A stretch of 51,016 nt of DNA, from NCBI GenBank assembly GCA_023481175.1, contig JAMCWM010000050.1:1-51016 (forward strand), read 5' to 3'. The position numbers were made by a program, and so were the translations under genes. Source of the DNA: Nitrospirota bacterium (GTDB taxonomy: Bacteria > Nitrospirota > Leptospirillia > Leptospirillales > Leptospirillaceae). Under the pieces are notes generated by a model. The model did not search any database and was not told the DNA's origin. It was given only the letters and a program-made list of their open reading frames with translations. Of the stretch, positions 15,680 to 24,452 are shown in pieces (position 1 is the first letter of the stretch; every line of letters starts with the position of its first letter).

Positions 15680-17106
15680 CGGGGGAGGAGTCGGGGGCGC
15701 TTCCCGGAAAGCCCTGGGGGGGACGATTTTCGGAGCCCACCGACCGGGATGTGGAGGCCTTCACCGAATCCATCTCCTTCGACCGGCGTCTTTGGCATGA
15801 AGACATCGAGGGATCCCGGGCCCATGCGCGCATGCTCCGGCGGATCGGCCTCCTTTCGGAGGAGGAGCTCGGTCAGATTCAGGCCGGTCTCGACAAGGTG
15901 GCGGCGGAGTTTTCCTCGGGCTCTCTTCCCTTCCGGATCGAGTGGGAAGACGTCCACATGCATGTGGAGAAGCGGCTGGTCCATCACGCCGGGCCGGCCG
16001 GGCTCAAGATCCATACCGCCCGGAGCCGGAACGACCAGGTGGCCCTCGACCTCCGCCTCTTCGTCCGGCGGGAGGCCCGTGAAATTTCGACCTCCGTCGA
16101 GGCCCTTCTCCGGAGAATCCTTGTCCGGGCCCGGGAATACAGGGACCTTCTCCTGCCCGGCTACACCCATACTCAGCAGGCCCAGCCCATCTCGGGAGGG
16201 TACTATTTCGGCGCCTATGCGGAACGTTTCTTGCGGGACCGCAGGCGCCTCCTGGCCGTGGTGGAGAGCGCAAACCTTTCCCCTCTGGGCTCGGGCGCCC
16301 TGGCCGGCACCACCCTGCCGATCGACCGGGAGGGAGTGGCGGCGGAGCTGGGCTTCTCCGGCATCACCCACAACGGCCTCGATGCGGTGGGGGACCGGGA
16401 CTTTGTGGCCGACCTTCTCCATGCCCTCTCCCTCCTGATGGTCCACCTGTCCGGTTGGGCCGAGGAATGGGTCCTTTGGTCGACGCGGGAGTTCGGCATG
16501 ATCCGCCTTCCCGACCGTCTTCTGACAGGGTCTTCGATGATGCCCCAGAAAAAGAATCCGGACATTCTCGAGCTCGTCCGGGGCAAGGCCGGAAGGGTTT
16601 TTTCGGATTACGGAGGCCTTCTGGTGCTCCTCAAGGGGCTCCCCCTCTCCTACAACAGGGATCTTCAGGAAGACAAGGAGTTCCTTTTCGATGCCGTCGA
16701 CACGACGAAGGCCTGTCTCTCGATGATGAGCCTCGCCGTGGAGGGGATGCGCTTCGAGGAGCCCCGGGTGGAGGAGATCCTGAAAGGCACCGAGCTTCTC
16801 GCCACGGACATCGCCGAGGACCTTGTCCGATTCGGGGTGCCCTTCCGGGAGGCCCACGCCATCGTCGGCCGCATCGTTGCGCTGGCCGCGGGCAAGGGGA
16901 TTCCGCTCGAAGAGCTGTCCGACGCCGACCTTCGGACCTTTTCCGACCGCTTCCCCGCAGGATATGCGGGAACGCTCACCCTTCGGGGCTCGGTCGAGAG
17001 ACGCTCCCATGTAGGAGGTCCGGCCCCCGAAACCGTCTCTCGACGGATCGACGCCCTCTGGAAGGAGCTCTTCGGGGAGGAGCCGATGCCAGGAGCCTCC
17101 CGGTGA
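15676..17106 (+). CDS. argH: Argininosuccinate lyase
   Basis: A 476-residue fumarase-superfamily lyase that releases arginine and fumarate. The signature loop GSSMMPQKKNPD is at 285-296 and carries the catalytic Ser; TARSRNDQ (114-121) and GYTHTQQAQP (162-171) are the other conserved blocks. GTG start overlaps argG (GTGA), and the stop overlaps the following lipoprotein (GTGA), so the four arg genes are tightly coupled. Confidence 0.95.
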   Translation: MTGEESGALPGKPWGGRFSEPTDRDVEAFTESISFDRRLWHEDIEGSRAHARMLRRIGLLSEEELGQIQAGLDKVAAEFSSGSLPFRIEWEDVHMHVEKRLVHHAGPAGLKIHTARSRNDQVALDLRLFVRREAREISTSVEALLRRILVRAREYRDLLLPGYTHTQQAQPISGGYYFGAYAERFLRDRRRLLAVVESANLSPLGSGALAGTTLPIDREGVAAELGFSGITHNGLDAVGDRDFVADLLHALSLLMVHLSGWAEEWVLWSTREFGMIRLPDRLLTGSSMMPQKKNPDILELVRGKAGRVFSDYGGLLVLLKGLPLSYNRDLQEDKEFLFDAVDTTKACLSMMSLAVEGMRFEEPRVEEILKGTELLATDIAEDLVRFGVPFREAHAIVGRIVALAAGKGIPLEELSDADLRTFSDRFPAGYAGTLTLRGSVERRSHVGGPAPETVSRRIDALWKELFGEEPMPGASR

Positions 17107-17381
17107 GAAGGAAACGGACCGCTCTGGGGCCGCTCCTTCTCCTGGGGGTTCTGATGCTCCCGGCCTGCGGAATCCAGGGCATGCCGATCCCCCCTGAGCA
17201 GGTGCCTCCGGAGACCGCGCCCGAGCAGCCGGAAGCAAAGACTCCTCCCTCCGCTCCCGGTCAGTCCGGCAGGCCTTCCTCCGGAAGGGGGGGCGAGACG
17301 AAGGAAGGGCAGGGAGGCGCGTCCCAGGGGAGCGGCGAGGTTCCGGAAGGGGGCTTCCCGGACGAAGGGGGGGGCCCGTAG
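17103..17381 (+). CDS. lptM: Small LptM-like lipoprotein
   Basis: A 92-residue lipoprotein: basic start RRKRTALG, hydrophobic stretch PLLLLGVLMLPAC with a lipobox before Cys near residue 22, then GIQGMPIPPEQVPPE, resembling the short LptM/YifL proteins (CGLKGPLYLPE-like) that are commonly encoded between argH and lysA/dapF. The rest is low-complexity Pro/Gly/Ser. LptM assists LptD maturation in the outer membrane; that role here is inferred from the motif and position. GTG start overlaps argH. Confidence 0.7.
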   Translation: MRRKRTALGPLLLLGVLMLPACGIQGMPIPPEQVPPETAPEQPEAKTPPSAPGQSGRPSSGRGGETKEGQGGASQGSGEVPEGGFPDEGGGP

Positions 17382-17385
17382 CGAT

Positions 17386-17406
17386 GATCCCCCGGGGTTG
17401 TCCGGG
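17386..17406 (+). terminator. GC hairpin after the LptM-like gene
   Basis: CCCCCGG-GGTTGT-CCGGGGG is a strong seven-base-pair stem directly after the stop codon. No T tract follows, so it may attenuate rather than end transcription between the arg and lys parts of the block. Confidence 0.4.
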
Positions 17407-17428
17407 GGCGGTCCAGGAGGAGCGACTG

Positions 17429-17437
17429 TGGTAGAAT
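17429..17437 (+). promoter_or_regulatory. Extended -10 promoter element before lysA
   Basis: TGGTAGAAT is an extended -10 element (TG, one base, TAGAAT). No good -35 is visible, which extended -10 promoters tolerate. It lies about 90 bp before the lysA ATG in the only sizeable gap of the arg-lys block. Confidence 0.4.
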
Positions 17438-17528
17438 CCTCTTTCCGCCGGAAGGAAGGGCAGGGAGGTTTCAAGGCCTCCCTTCGGATATTCGACAAGA
17501 GATCCAACTTTTTCGGGAGCATGACAGC

Positions 17529-18770
17529 ATGGAGACATTTCACTACAAGAACGACAGGCTCATGGTGGAAAACCTTCCGGTGGAGGAGATCGTCGCGAAG
17601 GAAGGATCCCCCCTCTATATCTACAGCAGGGCCGCCCTGGTCGAGCGAATCTCGGCCTACCGGGAAGCCTTTGCCCAACACCCCACCCTCGTGGCCTATG
17701 CGATGAAGGCCAACGGAAACCTCGCCATTCTCTCCCTTCTGGGACGCCAGGGGGCGGGAATCGACGTGGTTTCGGGAGGAGAGCTCTTCCGGGCCCGCAA
17801 GGCCGGAATCCCCGGGGACAAGATTGTCTTTGCCGGCGTGGGAAAGACCGAAGAGGAGATCGCCTATGCCCTGAAGGAAGGAATCCTGATGTTCAACGTG
17901 GAGAGCCAGGCCGAGCTTGACCATATCAGCGCCGTGGCGGTCCGCATGGGAACGAAGGCCCCGGTGGCGCTCCGGGTCAATCCCGACGTCGACCCCAAGA
18001 CCCATCCCTATATTTCGACGGGCATGAAGAAGTCGAAGTTCGGCATCCCCGTGGAGGTCGCGGTGGCCGAATACCGTCGGGCCGCGACCCTTCCGGGGAT
18101 TCGGATCGTCGGGATCCACCAGCACATCGGCTCCCAGCTGACGGAAATCTCTCCCTTTCGGGACGCCTTCGACCGTCTTCTGGCTTTTTACGGAGAGCTC
18201 AAAAAGGCGGGGGTCGAAGTCACCCATCTCGATCTGGGCGGAGGCCTCGGCATCCGGTACAGTAACGAGGCTCCCCCGACCCCGAAGGATCTGGCCGACC
18301 TGGTCCTGCCCAGGGTCCGAGATCTCGGGGTGACGCTGGTGCTCGAGCCAGGGCGCTCCATCGTCGGGAACGCCGGCATCCTCGTGACCCGGGTCCTTTA
18401 TAAAAAGCAGACGGCCGTCAAGACCTTCTTCATCGGGGATGCCGGGATGAACGATCTGTTGCGCCCCTCCCTTTACGGGGCTCATCATGATCTTCAGCCC
18501 GTGAAGAGGACGGCGCGGCCGGAGGTGAAGGGGGATCTGGTGGGGCCGATCTGCGAAACTGGAGACTTTTTGGCGACCGACCGGCAGATGCCGGAGTTCG
18601 CCGCCGGGGACCTGATCGCGGTGATGAGCGCGGGGGCCTACGGATTTTCGATGGCCTCGAACTACAATGCCCGTCCCCGTCCGGCCGAGGTGCTCGTCGA
18701 GGGGGACACCTACCGGGTCATCCGGGACCGGGAGAGTTTCGAGGACCTTGTCAGGGGTGAGAGGATTTGA
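17529..18770 (+). CDS. lysA: Diaminopimelate decarboxylase
   Basis: A 413-residue fold-III PLP enzyme converting meso-diaminopimelate to lysine. PLP Lys60 lies in YAMKAN; HQHIGSQL near 198, the glycine loop LDLGGGLGIRY near 233, EPGRSIVGNAG near 274, and the active-site Cys of GPICETGDFLA near 342 are all present. ATG with GGGAG upstream. The next gene overlaps its stop (TTGA). Confidence 0.95.
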   Translation: METFHYKNDRLMVENLPVEEIVAKEGSPLYIYSRAALVERISAYREAFAQHPTLVAYAMKANGNLAILSLLGRQGAGIDVVSGGELFRARKAGIPGDKIVFAGVGKTEEEIAYALKEGILMFNVESQAELDHISAVAVRMGTKAPVALRVNPDVDPKTHPYISTGMKKSKFGIPVEVAVAEYRRAATLPGIRIVGIHQHIGSQLTEISPFRDAFDRLLAFYGELKKAGVEVTHLDLGGGLGIRYSNEAPPTPKDLADLVLPRVRDLGVTLVLEPGRSIVGNAGILVTRVLYKKQTAVKTFFIGDAGMNDLLRPSLYGAHHDLQPVKRTARPEVKGDLVGPICETGDFLATDRQMPEFAAGDLIAVMSAGAYGFSMASNYNARPRPAEVLVEGDTYRVIRDRESFEDLVRGERI

Positions 18771-19225
18771 GCAGGGCTCCCCTTGGCGATTCCCCCGAGG
18801 ACCCGGACGAGGAGGAGATCCCGCTGGCTCCGCACCGGAAGGAGGGGAAGGGCTGCTTTCTCGTCCTGATCGTCCTGTCGGCGATTCCGGTGGTCTTTTT
18901 CCTTCTCACCTTTCTCGGCGGAAACTACCTGACCTATGTCTACATGCGGTACTTTGCCGTCGACCGCGGCCTTTCCGAGAGGCGCCCCCCCGAGGTGGGG
19001 GTGGCGGAATTCCGGGAGGATCTCCGGATCCTCGACCGCTTTTACGATGCGGGAAATGCCGGGAAAATTCCCGGACGCGACGTCGTGAACCTCTCGTCCG
19101 AACTCAAGGAGATGCTCTCCTATCCGGGTCCGGTTCGTCCGGAGGTATTGGGTCTGGTGGTTGGACATGCCAGGGAGGTCATGCAACAATACCGTATTGG
19201 CCCGAACAAGGGGGAGGGGCGGTAG
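18767..19225 (+). CDS. Unknown single-helix membrane protein between lysA and dapA
   Basis: A 152-residue protein starting at TTG overlapping the lysA stop. The acidic N-terminus (PEDPDEEEIPL) is followed by a basic patch and one strong membrane helix (CFLVLIVLSAIPVVFFLLTFLG), then a soluble, mostly helical C-terminal part outside the membrane. No family is recognised. Its tight coupling to lysA and position before dapA indicate co-expression with lysine/peptidoglycan precursor synthesis; the function is unknown. Confidence 0.75.
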   Translation: MSRAPLGDSPEDPDEEEIPLAPHRKEGKGCFLVLIVLSAIPVVFFLLTFLGGNYLTYVYMRYFAVDRGLSERRPPEVGVAEFREDLRILDRFYDAGNAGKIPGRDVVNLSSELKEMLSYPGPVRPEVLGLVVGHAREVMQQYRIGPNKGEGR

Positions 19226-19269
19226 CGCCTCCGGTTCGTCCGAAGATTTGGAAGAGGGGAGGAGAAACG

Positions 19270-20175
19270 TTGTTTTCCGGTTCGATGGTGGCTTTGGTCA
19301 CACCATTTTTCAAGGACCAGGAGGGGAGGGGAGGGCCGCTGGACGAAAAGGCTCTCCGCCGGCTGGTCGACTTTCATGTCCGGGAAGGAACCCGGGTCAT
19401 CGTTCCGGTCGGAACGACAGGCGAATCGGCGACGCTCACCCACGAGGAGCACGAGCGAGTCATCCGGATCGTCGTCGAACAGGCGGCCGGACGGGTTCGG
19501 GTGATGGCAGGTACGGGGTCGAACAGCACGGCGGAGGCGATCGCCCTGACCCGGGCCGCCAAGGAGGCCGGGGCCGACGGGGCCCTCGTCATCACCCCTT
19601 ATTATAACCGTCCGACCCAGGAAGGCCTCGTCCGCCATTACGAGACCCTGGCCTCCCATGTCGAGTTTCCCATGGTGATCTACAATGTCCCGGCCCGCAC
19701 GGGGGTCAACATGCTTCCCGAGACCATCGCGCGGCTCGCCGGGATCCCCGAATATGTGGGGGTCAAGGAGGCTTCGGGAAACATGGGACAGGTCGTCGAT
19801 CTCTTCCACCGGCTGGAAAACCGGATGGCCGTTTACTCCGGGGACGATCCCCTGACCTTTCCGATCCTGGCTTTGGGGGGCCACGGGACGATCTCCGTGT
19901 CGGCCAATCTGGTCCCGAGGATGATGGCCGAACTGTGCGACCTGGCTCTCTCGGGAAACCTGGCCGGGGCGAGAGACCGCCACAACAGACTGGTTCCCCT
20001 TCACCGGGTCCTGGGCCTTGAAACCAATCCCATTCCGATCAAGACCGCCATGGAGATCGCCGGAATCATCGACGGGGCGATGCGGCTTCCTCTGGTTCCC
20101 ATGGATCCTGAAAACCGGAAAAAGCTGGCCGCCGTCCTGTCGGAGATGAAGATCGGCAAGGAGGAATCCCGGTGA
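19270..20175 (+). CDS. dapA: 4-hydroxy-tetrahydrodipicolinate synthase
   Basis: A 301-residue TIM-barrel aldolase that condenses pyruvate and aspartate semialdehyde. Schiff-base Lys166 is in GVKEASG, catalytic Tyr139 in IYNVPARTG, and the threonine pair in VPVGTTGES (46-53). Start is TTG preceded by GGGGAGGAG; an ATG five codons later (before VALVTP) is a possible alternative but is less well placed relative to the ribosome binding site. Overlaps dapB by four bases. Confidence 0.93.
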   Translation: MFSGSMVALVTPFFKDQEGRGGPLDEKALRRLVDFHVREGTRVIVPVGTTGESATLTHEEHERVIRIVVEQAAGRVRVMAGTGSNSTAEAIALTRAAKEAGADGALVITPYYNRPTQEGLVRHYETLASHVEFPMVIYNVPARTGVNMLPETIARLAGIPEYVGVKEASGNMGQVVDLFHRLENRMAVYSGDDPLTFPILALGGHGTISVSANLVPRMMAELCDLALSGNLAGARDRHNRLVPLHRVLGLETNPIPIKTAMEIAGIIDGAMRLPLVPMDPENRKKLAAVLSEMKIGKEESR

Positions 20176-20984
20176 CGGGGGGACGTCGCAAGGTGGCTCT
20201 CGTCGGGGCCGGTGGCCGCATGGGGCAGGAAATTGCGGAGATTCTCCATTCCGATCCCGTCCTTTCCCTCGGAGCGGCCATCGAATCGGAGGAATCCCGT
20301 CTGATCGGGCTTCCCGTGACATCCGCTCCCGATCTGGTCTATGACGCCGATCTGGCCCGGGGTGCGATGCATTGCGATGTCGGCATCGACTTTTCCTCGC
20401 CCGAAGGGCTCAGACGATCGGTGGAAGGTTTCGTCGCCGCAAAAAAACCCCTCGTGATCGGGACGACCGGCCTTACTCAGGAAGACCGGGATTTTGTCCG
20501 GGAGATGGGATCCCACATTCCCATCCTCTGGTCCCCCAACATGAGCCTGGGCGTGAATCTTCTGGCCATCCTGGCAGGGCAGGCCGCCCGGGCCCTCGGG
20601 GAATTCGACGCCGAGATCCTCGAAATCCACCACCGGCACAAGAAGGACGCTCCCAGCGGGACGGCCCTCTTCCTGGGCGAGGCGGTGGCCTCGGCCAGAA
20701 ACGGGGCCCTCTCCCAGTCGGGGGTCTTCGTCCGGCATGGCCTGACGGGGGAGCGGGAGCCAGGCTCCATCGGGGTGATGGCCCTTCGGGGCGGAGATGT
20801 GCCGGGGGATCATACCGTCTTCTTTCTCGGCTCGGGTGAACGCCTCGAGCTGACCCACCGGGCCGAGAGCCGGGAGGTCTTTGCCCGGGGAGCCGTCCGG
20901 GCGGCGGCATTTCTCCTGGGGCGGCCGACGGGATTCTACACGATGGCCGACGTTCTTCTCTCCGGGGAGGCGGAAGACCGGTGA
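20172..20984 (+). CDS. dapB: 4-hydroxy-tetrahydrodipicolinate reductase
   Basis: A 270-residue NAD(P)H-dependent reductase. The nucleotide loop VGAGGRMGQ is at 11-19 and the substrate/catalytic block HHRHKKDAPSGTA at 153-165. GTG start overlaps dapA (GTGA) and its stop overlaps the following FAH gene (GTGA). Product tetrahydrodipicolinate feeds DapL encoded downstream. Confidence 0.95.
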   Translation: MTGGRRKVALVGAGGRMGQEIAEILHSDPVLSLGAAIESEESRLIGLPVTSAPDLVYDADLARGAMHCDVGIDFSSPEGLRRSVEGFVAAKKPLVIGTTGLTQEDRDFVREMGSHIPILWSPNMSLGVNLLAILAGQAARALGEFDAEILEIHHRHKKDAPSGTALFLGEAVASARNGALSQSGVFVRHGLTGEREPGSIGVMALRGGDVPGDHTVFFLGSGERLELTHRAESREVFARGAVRAAAFLLGRPTGFYTMADVLLSGEAEDR

Positions 20985-21805
20985 GCCGGCTCCTTCCCGA
21001 AGGCCTCTCTCCCGGCGACCTCTTTGTCCGCTATCTTGTCCGGGGAGGAAAGGGACCGGAGGAAAGGGAGGGATGCCTTCTGCCCGACGGTCTCCTTCGA
21101 TCCTTGGACGGAGGCCGGGACCGGGCGGAGGAGGTGATCTGGCTCCCTCCGGTCCGTCCGGGAAAGATCGTGGCAGTGGGCCTGAACGACCGGGGCCATG
21201 CCCTCGAGATGGGGAAGCCTCTTCCGGAGGAGCCCCTGCTCTTTCTCAAGGCACCCTCCGCACTCGGAGCTCACAAGGGGTGTGTCGTCTATCCGGCCGT
21301 TTCGTCGCGGGTGGACTTCGAGGGGGAAATCGCCCTCGTGATCGGGGACCGGGCGGACCATGTCTCGGTGGCCAATGCCGCCCGCCATCTCTTCGGGATC
21401 TGTGCCGCAAACGACATCACGGCCCGGGACCTCCAGCGCCGGGATGTCCAGTACACCCGGGCCAAGTCCTTCCCGGGGTTCTGTCCGGTCGGACCGGCGA
21501 TTCTCGTAGGCGGCCGACCCGACGGGCGCCGTGTCAGGACCTGGCTGAACGGAGTCCTTCAACAGGACGGCCGGGAATCCGACCAGATCTTCCGCTGGGA
21601 GTCCCTGATCAGCTACATCAGCCACATGATGCCGCTCGATCCGGGAGATCTCGTCCTGACCGGCACCACCCGCGGCATCGGTCCCATGTCCGTCGGAGAC
21701 ACGGTGACGGTCGAGGTGGAGGGATGCGGTCCCCCCCTCGAAAGCCGGATCGTCGCCGACCCCTCTCCCGGCCTCGGAACCGTCTGGCCGGGTCCGTCAC
21801 GATAG
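20981..21805 (+). CDS. Fumarylacetoacetate hydrolase-family protein
   Basis: A 274-residue FAH-fold enzyme. Metal ligands are visible: Glu114 and Glu116 in DFEGEIALVIGD, and an Asp in ANDITARD (about 145-150); the N-terminal GLNDRGHALEMG matches the GLNYxxHAxE pattern of the family with Tyr replaced by Asp. Family members are hydrolases, decarboxylases or isomerases of 2-oxo diacids, often acting on oxaloacetate or aromatic breakdown products. Encoded inside the dap operon with overlapping start, so a housekeeping or metabolite-repair role linked to oxo-acid intermediates is possible but unproven. Confidence 0.85.
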   Translation: MSRLLPEGLSPGDLFVRYLVRGGKGPEEREGCLLPDGLLRSLDGGRDRAEEVIWLPPVRPGKIVAVGLNDRGHALEMGKPLPEEPLLFLKAPSALGAHKGCVVYPAVSSRVDFEGEIALVIGDRADHVSVANAARHLFGICAANDITARDLQRRDVQYTRAKSFPGFCPVGPAILVGGRPDGRRVRTWLNGVLQQDGRESDQIFRWESLISYISHMMPLDPGDLVLTGTTRGIGPMSVGDTVTVEVEGCGPPLESRIVADPSPGLGTVWPGPSR

Positions 21806-21816
21806 CCACCACAAAA

Positions 21817-21848
21817 CCGCCCGGGCCGCCTGTTTCGGCCGGGGGCGG
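21817..21848. other. Strong stem-loop between the FAH gene and dapL
   Basis: CCGCCCGGGCCG pairs (with small mismatches) with CGGCCGGGGGCGG around a CCTGTTT loop. The hairpin is flanked by AAAA on the left and AAAAT on the right, so it has a terminator-like T run only on the minus strand. On the plus strand it may be an RNA-stabilising or attenuating structure inside the operon. Confidence 0.45.
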
Positions 21849-21899
21849 AAAATATCACAAACCGGGATCCGGAGCGGATCCCCAAGGAGACCTTTGCCC

Positions 21900-23081
21900 A
21901 TGGATTTTCGAACCAGGCTCGCCAAGCGCATCACCGCCCTTCCGCCCTATCTCTTTGCCCGCATCGACGAAAAGAAGCGGGAAGCCCTGGCCCGCGGGGT
22001 CGACCTCATCAACCTGGGGATCGGGGATCCCGACAGCCCGACACTCGAACCGATCGTGTCGGCGGGCCAGAAGGCCCTGGCGAAGCCCGAACACCACCAG
22101 TACCCTTCCTACGAGGGCATGCTCTCCTTCCGGAAGGCGGTGGCGGACTGGTACCAGAGACGCTTCTCCGTGACGCTCGACCCGGCCACCGAGGTCGTGG
22201 GGCTGATCGGCTCGAAAGAAGGCATCGGCCATCTTCCCCTGGCCTTCGTCGAACCCGGAGATGCCGTCCTGATCCCCGAACCCGGCTATCCTGTCTACCA
22301 CGCGGGAACCCTTTTCGCCGGGGGCGAGAGCCATTTCATGCCCATCCTCGAGTCGAACGGCTTCATGCCGGATCTCGACAGCATTCCCGAATCGGTGCTC
22401 AGGCGGGCGAAGATCCTCTTCATCAACTACCCGAACAATCCCACCGGCGCCACGGCGACCGACGCCTTCTTCCGCAAGGCGATCGACCTGGCCGCCCGCT
22501 GGGGCCTCATCGTGGCCCACGACGCCGCCTACTCCGAGATCTACTACGACGGGAAGGCTCCCAAGAGTTTCCTCTCCTACCCGGGGGCGAAGGAGGTCGG
22601 GATCGAGTTCCACAGCCTTTCCAAGACATACAACATGACCGGCTGGCGCGTGGGATTTGCCGTCGGAAACCCCCAGGTCCTCTCAGGGCTCCTGAAAGTC
22701 AAGAGCAACATGGATTCGGGGATCTTCCAGGCCCTTCAGGAGGCCTCCATCACCGCCCTCCAGCTTCCCGAGCCGATGCTGGACTCCCTCCGCTCCCTTT
22801 ACCAGAAGCGCCGTGACGTTCTGGTGCCGGGTCTCAACAGCGTCGGACTGCGCGCCTTTTCTCCCGGGGCCTCCTTCTACCTCTGGGCCGGTCTTCCGAA
22901 GGGGATCACCTCGGAGCAGGCGACCCTGGCCCTTCTCGACAAGGCGGGAATCGTCGCGACTCCGGGAAACGGATTCGGGCCGTCGGGGGAGGGGTATGTG
23001 CGCTTTGCCCTGACCGTCGGAACGGACCGCCTTTCCGAGGCGATCGAACGGATCCGGACCCACCGGATTTTCGAGGTTTAG
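21900..23081 (+). CDS. dapL: LL-diaminopimelate aminotransferase
   Basis: A 393-residue class I/II PLP aminotransferase that converts tetrahydrodipicolinate directly to LL-diaminopimelate, skipping the acylated steps. PLP Lys242 lies in HSLSKTYNMTGWR; NYPNNPTGA is at 176-184 and GIGDPDSPT at 40-48. ATG is chosen with AAGGAG ten bases upstream; a TTG two codons earlier is possible but too close to the ribosome binding site. Together with dapA, dapB and lysA it gives the short pathway; the epimerase dapF is not in the window. Confidence 0.9.
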   Translation: MDFRTRLAKRITALPPYLFARIDEKKREALARGVDLINLGIGDPDSPTLEPIVSAGQKALAKPEHHQYPSYEGMLSFRKAVADWYQRRFSVTLDPATEVVGLIGSKEGIGHLPLAFVEPGDAVLIPEPGYPVYHAGTLFAGGESHFMPILESNGFMPDLDSIPESVLRRAKILFINYPNNPTGATATDAFFRKAIDLAARWGLIVAHDAAYSEIYYDGKAPKSFLSYPGAKEVGIEFHSLSKTYNMTGWRVGFAVGNPQVLSGLLKVKSNMDSGIFQALQEASITALQLPEPMLDSLRSLYQKRRDVLVPGLNSVGLRAFSPGASFYLWAGLPKGITSEQATLALLDKAGIVATPGNGFGPSGEGYVRFALTVGTDRLSEAIERIRTHRIFEV

Positions 23082-23097
23082 GTTCCCGGGGTCTCCC

Positions 23098-23556
23098 ATG
23101 GGAGGATTCTTTGCCGTCTCTCTGGGAGGGAACCTCCGGAAGACCCGGAGGGCCTTTGACCGGGCTCTCCGTCTCCTCCTGTCGAACCGGAACCTCGCTC
23201 TCACCGGCTGCTCTCCCGTTCTCCGGACCGACCCTTGGGAGATCGTTGCGCCGGCCTTTCTGAATCGGGTGGTCACCGGCTATTCCCGTATCGGGGCTCC
23301 CGGGCTCTGGGAACTTCTGGTCCGGACCGAACGCAGGGAGATCCGCCGTGGGAAGGGCAAGCTCTGGCCCCGGACCCTGGACCTCGATTTTCTTCTCTTT
23401 GAGGGGCCCCTTTCCCAACGCAAAGATCTTCTTCTTCCCCATCCGCGTCTTTCGTCCCGGCCGGACCTCCTTCGGCTCCTCGAGACCGCGAATCGCTCTC
23501 CCCGTTCCGCGCTTCTCCATGTCGGGAAAATCCGGCCGTCCGCCGGCTCTCCCTGA
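23098..23556 (+). CDS. folK: Folate pathway pyrophosphokinase (HPPK)
   Basis: A 152-residue 6-hydroxymethyl-dihydropterin pyrophosphokinase. The magnesium and ATP site RTLDLDFLLF (Arg92, Asp95, Asp97) and the LPHPRL block after it are conserved. The N-terminal pattern normally read as LGSNLG is here SLGGNLRKT, and the protein is somewhat Arg-rich. ATG 16 bp after dapL, so probably the last gene of the operon. Confidence 0.8.
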   Translation: MGGFFAVSLGGNLRKTRRAFDRALRLLLSNRNLALTGCSPVLRTDPWEIVAPAFLNRVVTGYSRIGAPGLWELLVRTERREIRRGKGKLWPRTLDLDFLLFEGPLSQRKDLLLPHPRLSSRPDLLRLLETANRSPRSALLHVGKIRPSAGSP

Positions 23557-23579
23557 AGGACAGAGTGGAAGAAAAGGTC

Positions 23580-23585
23580 TATAAT
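23580..23585 (+). promoter_or_regulatory. TATAAT -10 element before the outer-membrane protein gene
   Basis: A perfect TATAAT lies 75 bp before the GTG start of the next gene and just after folK. No clear -35 is present at the standard spacing; the best match, TGAAGG, is about 20 bp upstream. Confidence 0.45.
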
Positions 23586-23660
23586 GCGCCAAAGTCGCGG
23601 GGAAGATCCCGGGAAGGCCCTCTCTTTCCGGAGGGGAAGGGATCCGGGAAGGAGCAGGGG

Positions 23661-24452
23661 GTGCAGGGAAGGGGACGATGGCAAAGCCAGCGGCAAAGGA
23701 TCGGGGGAATCCTTCTGGCCTTCGCAATGGCCTTTGTCCATCCGGCCGCCTCACCGGGCCAGACCTTCGAGATCACGGGGGGAGAGACGGTTTTCTCCCA
23801 GAACAGCCAGTATTACTTCGGCGAGGTCGGGGACTTCTATCCCCTGGGACTGCCCGGGGGATCCCGAACCGGACAATCCGCCTCGCCGGATGTGGGGACG
23901 GCCGCAACCGGAGGACTGACGCTCCATCTCTTTGTGGAAGTCTTCTATTTCTCTTACGAAACCCCGGGCCCTCCCATGACGACGCAAAATGCCTATAACG
24001 GACTCAATCCCGCAGCGGGGCTCAGGGTTCCGCTCAAGAACGGATTCTGGGAGGGGGATGTGGGAATCGCCCTGGCCGAAGCCTTCCAGACCGCCACCCC
24101 TGTCGAGTCTCTGGCGGGAGTCTACCTCCAGACCGAGTATTACCAGGGCCTGGGTCCGGGGGCCTTCGATTTTTTCGCCAACTATATCGGCTACATCCAG
24201 TACATCTACGGCCAGGCCCGCTACTTCTCCCCCGTGGGGGAGACACATCGCCGGACCGTGACTTTTTTCCTCGGTCCGGAGCTGATCGGACAGGGGAACA
24301 ATAACTACAATGCCGGTCAGGGAGGGGTCGTCCTGGGAGTCGCCCTTCCCCGGCTCCACTCCTACCTCACCTTCGACGGAGGGCTTCTCCGTTCCTCCGT
24401 GTCGGACGGCTGGGGGGGGTATCAGGGATTTTCCTGGTATGTTTCATTCTGA
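23661..24452 (+). CDS. Exported, probably beta-barrel outer-membrane protein
   Basis: A 263-residue protein with a signal peptide (Arg-rich start, then IGGILLAFAMAFVHPAASPG) and a mature part rich in Gly, Tyr, Phe and alternating hydrophobic strands (for example VEVFYFSYE, GVYLQTEYYQGL, YIQYIYGQARYFSP), ending in an aromatic residue (YVSF), the usual signal for barrel insertion. GTG is chosen because AAGGAG lies seven bases before it; the frame is open upstream. No named family is recognised. Its last 14 bases overlap mutY. Confidence 0.7.
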   Translation: MQGRGRWQSQRQRIGGILLAFAMAFVHPAASPGQTFEITGGETVFSQNSQYYFGEVGDFYPLGLPGGSRTGQSASPDVGTAATGGLTLHLFVEVFYFSYETPGPPMTTQNAYNGLNPAAGLRVPLKNGFWEGDVGIALAEAFQTATPVESLAGVYLQTEYYQGLGPGAFDFFANYIGYIQYIYGQARYFSPVGETHRRTVTFFLGPELIGQGNNNYNAGQGGVVLGVALPRLHSYLTFDGGLLRSSVSDGWGGYQGFSWYVSF

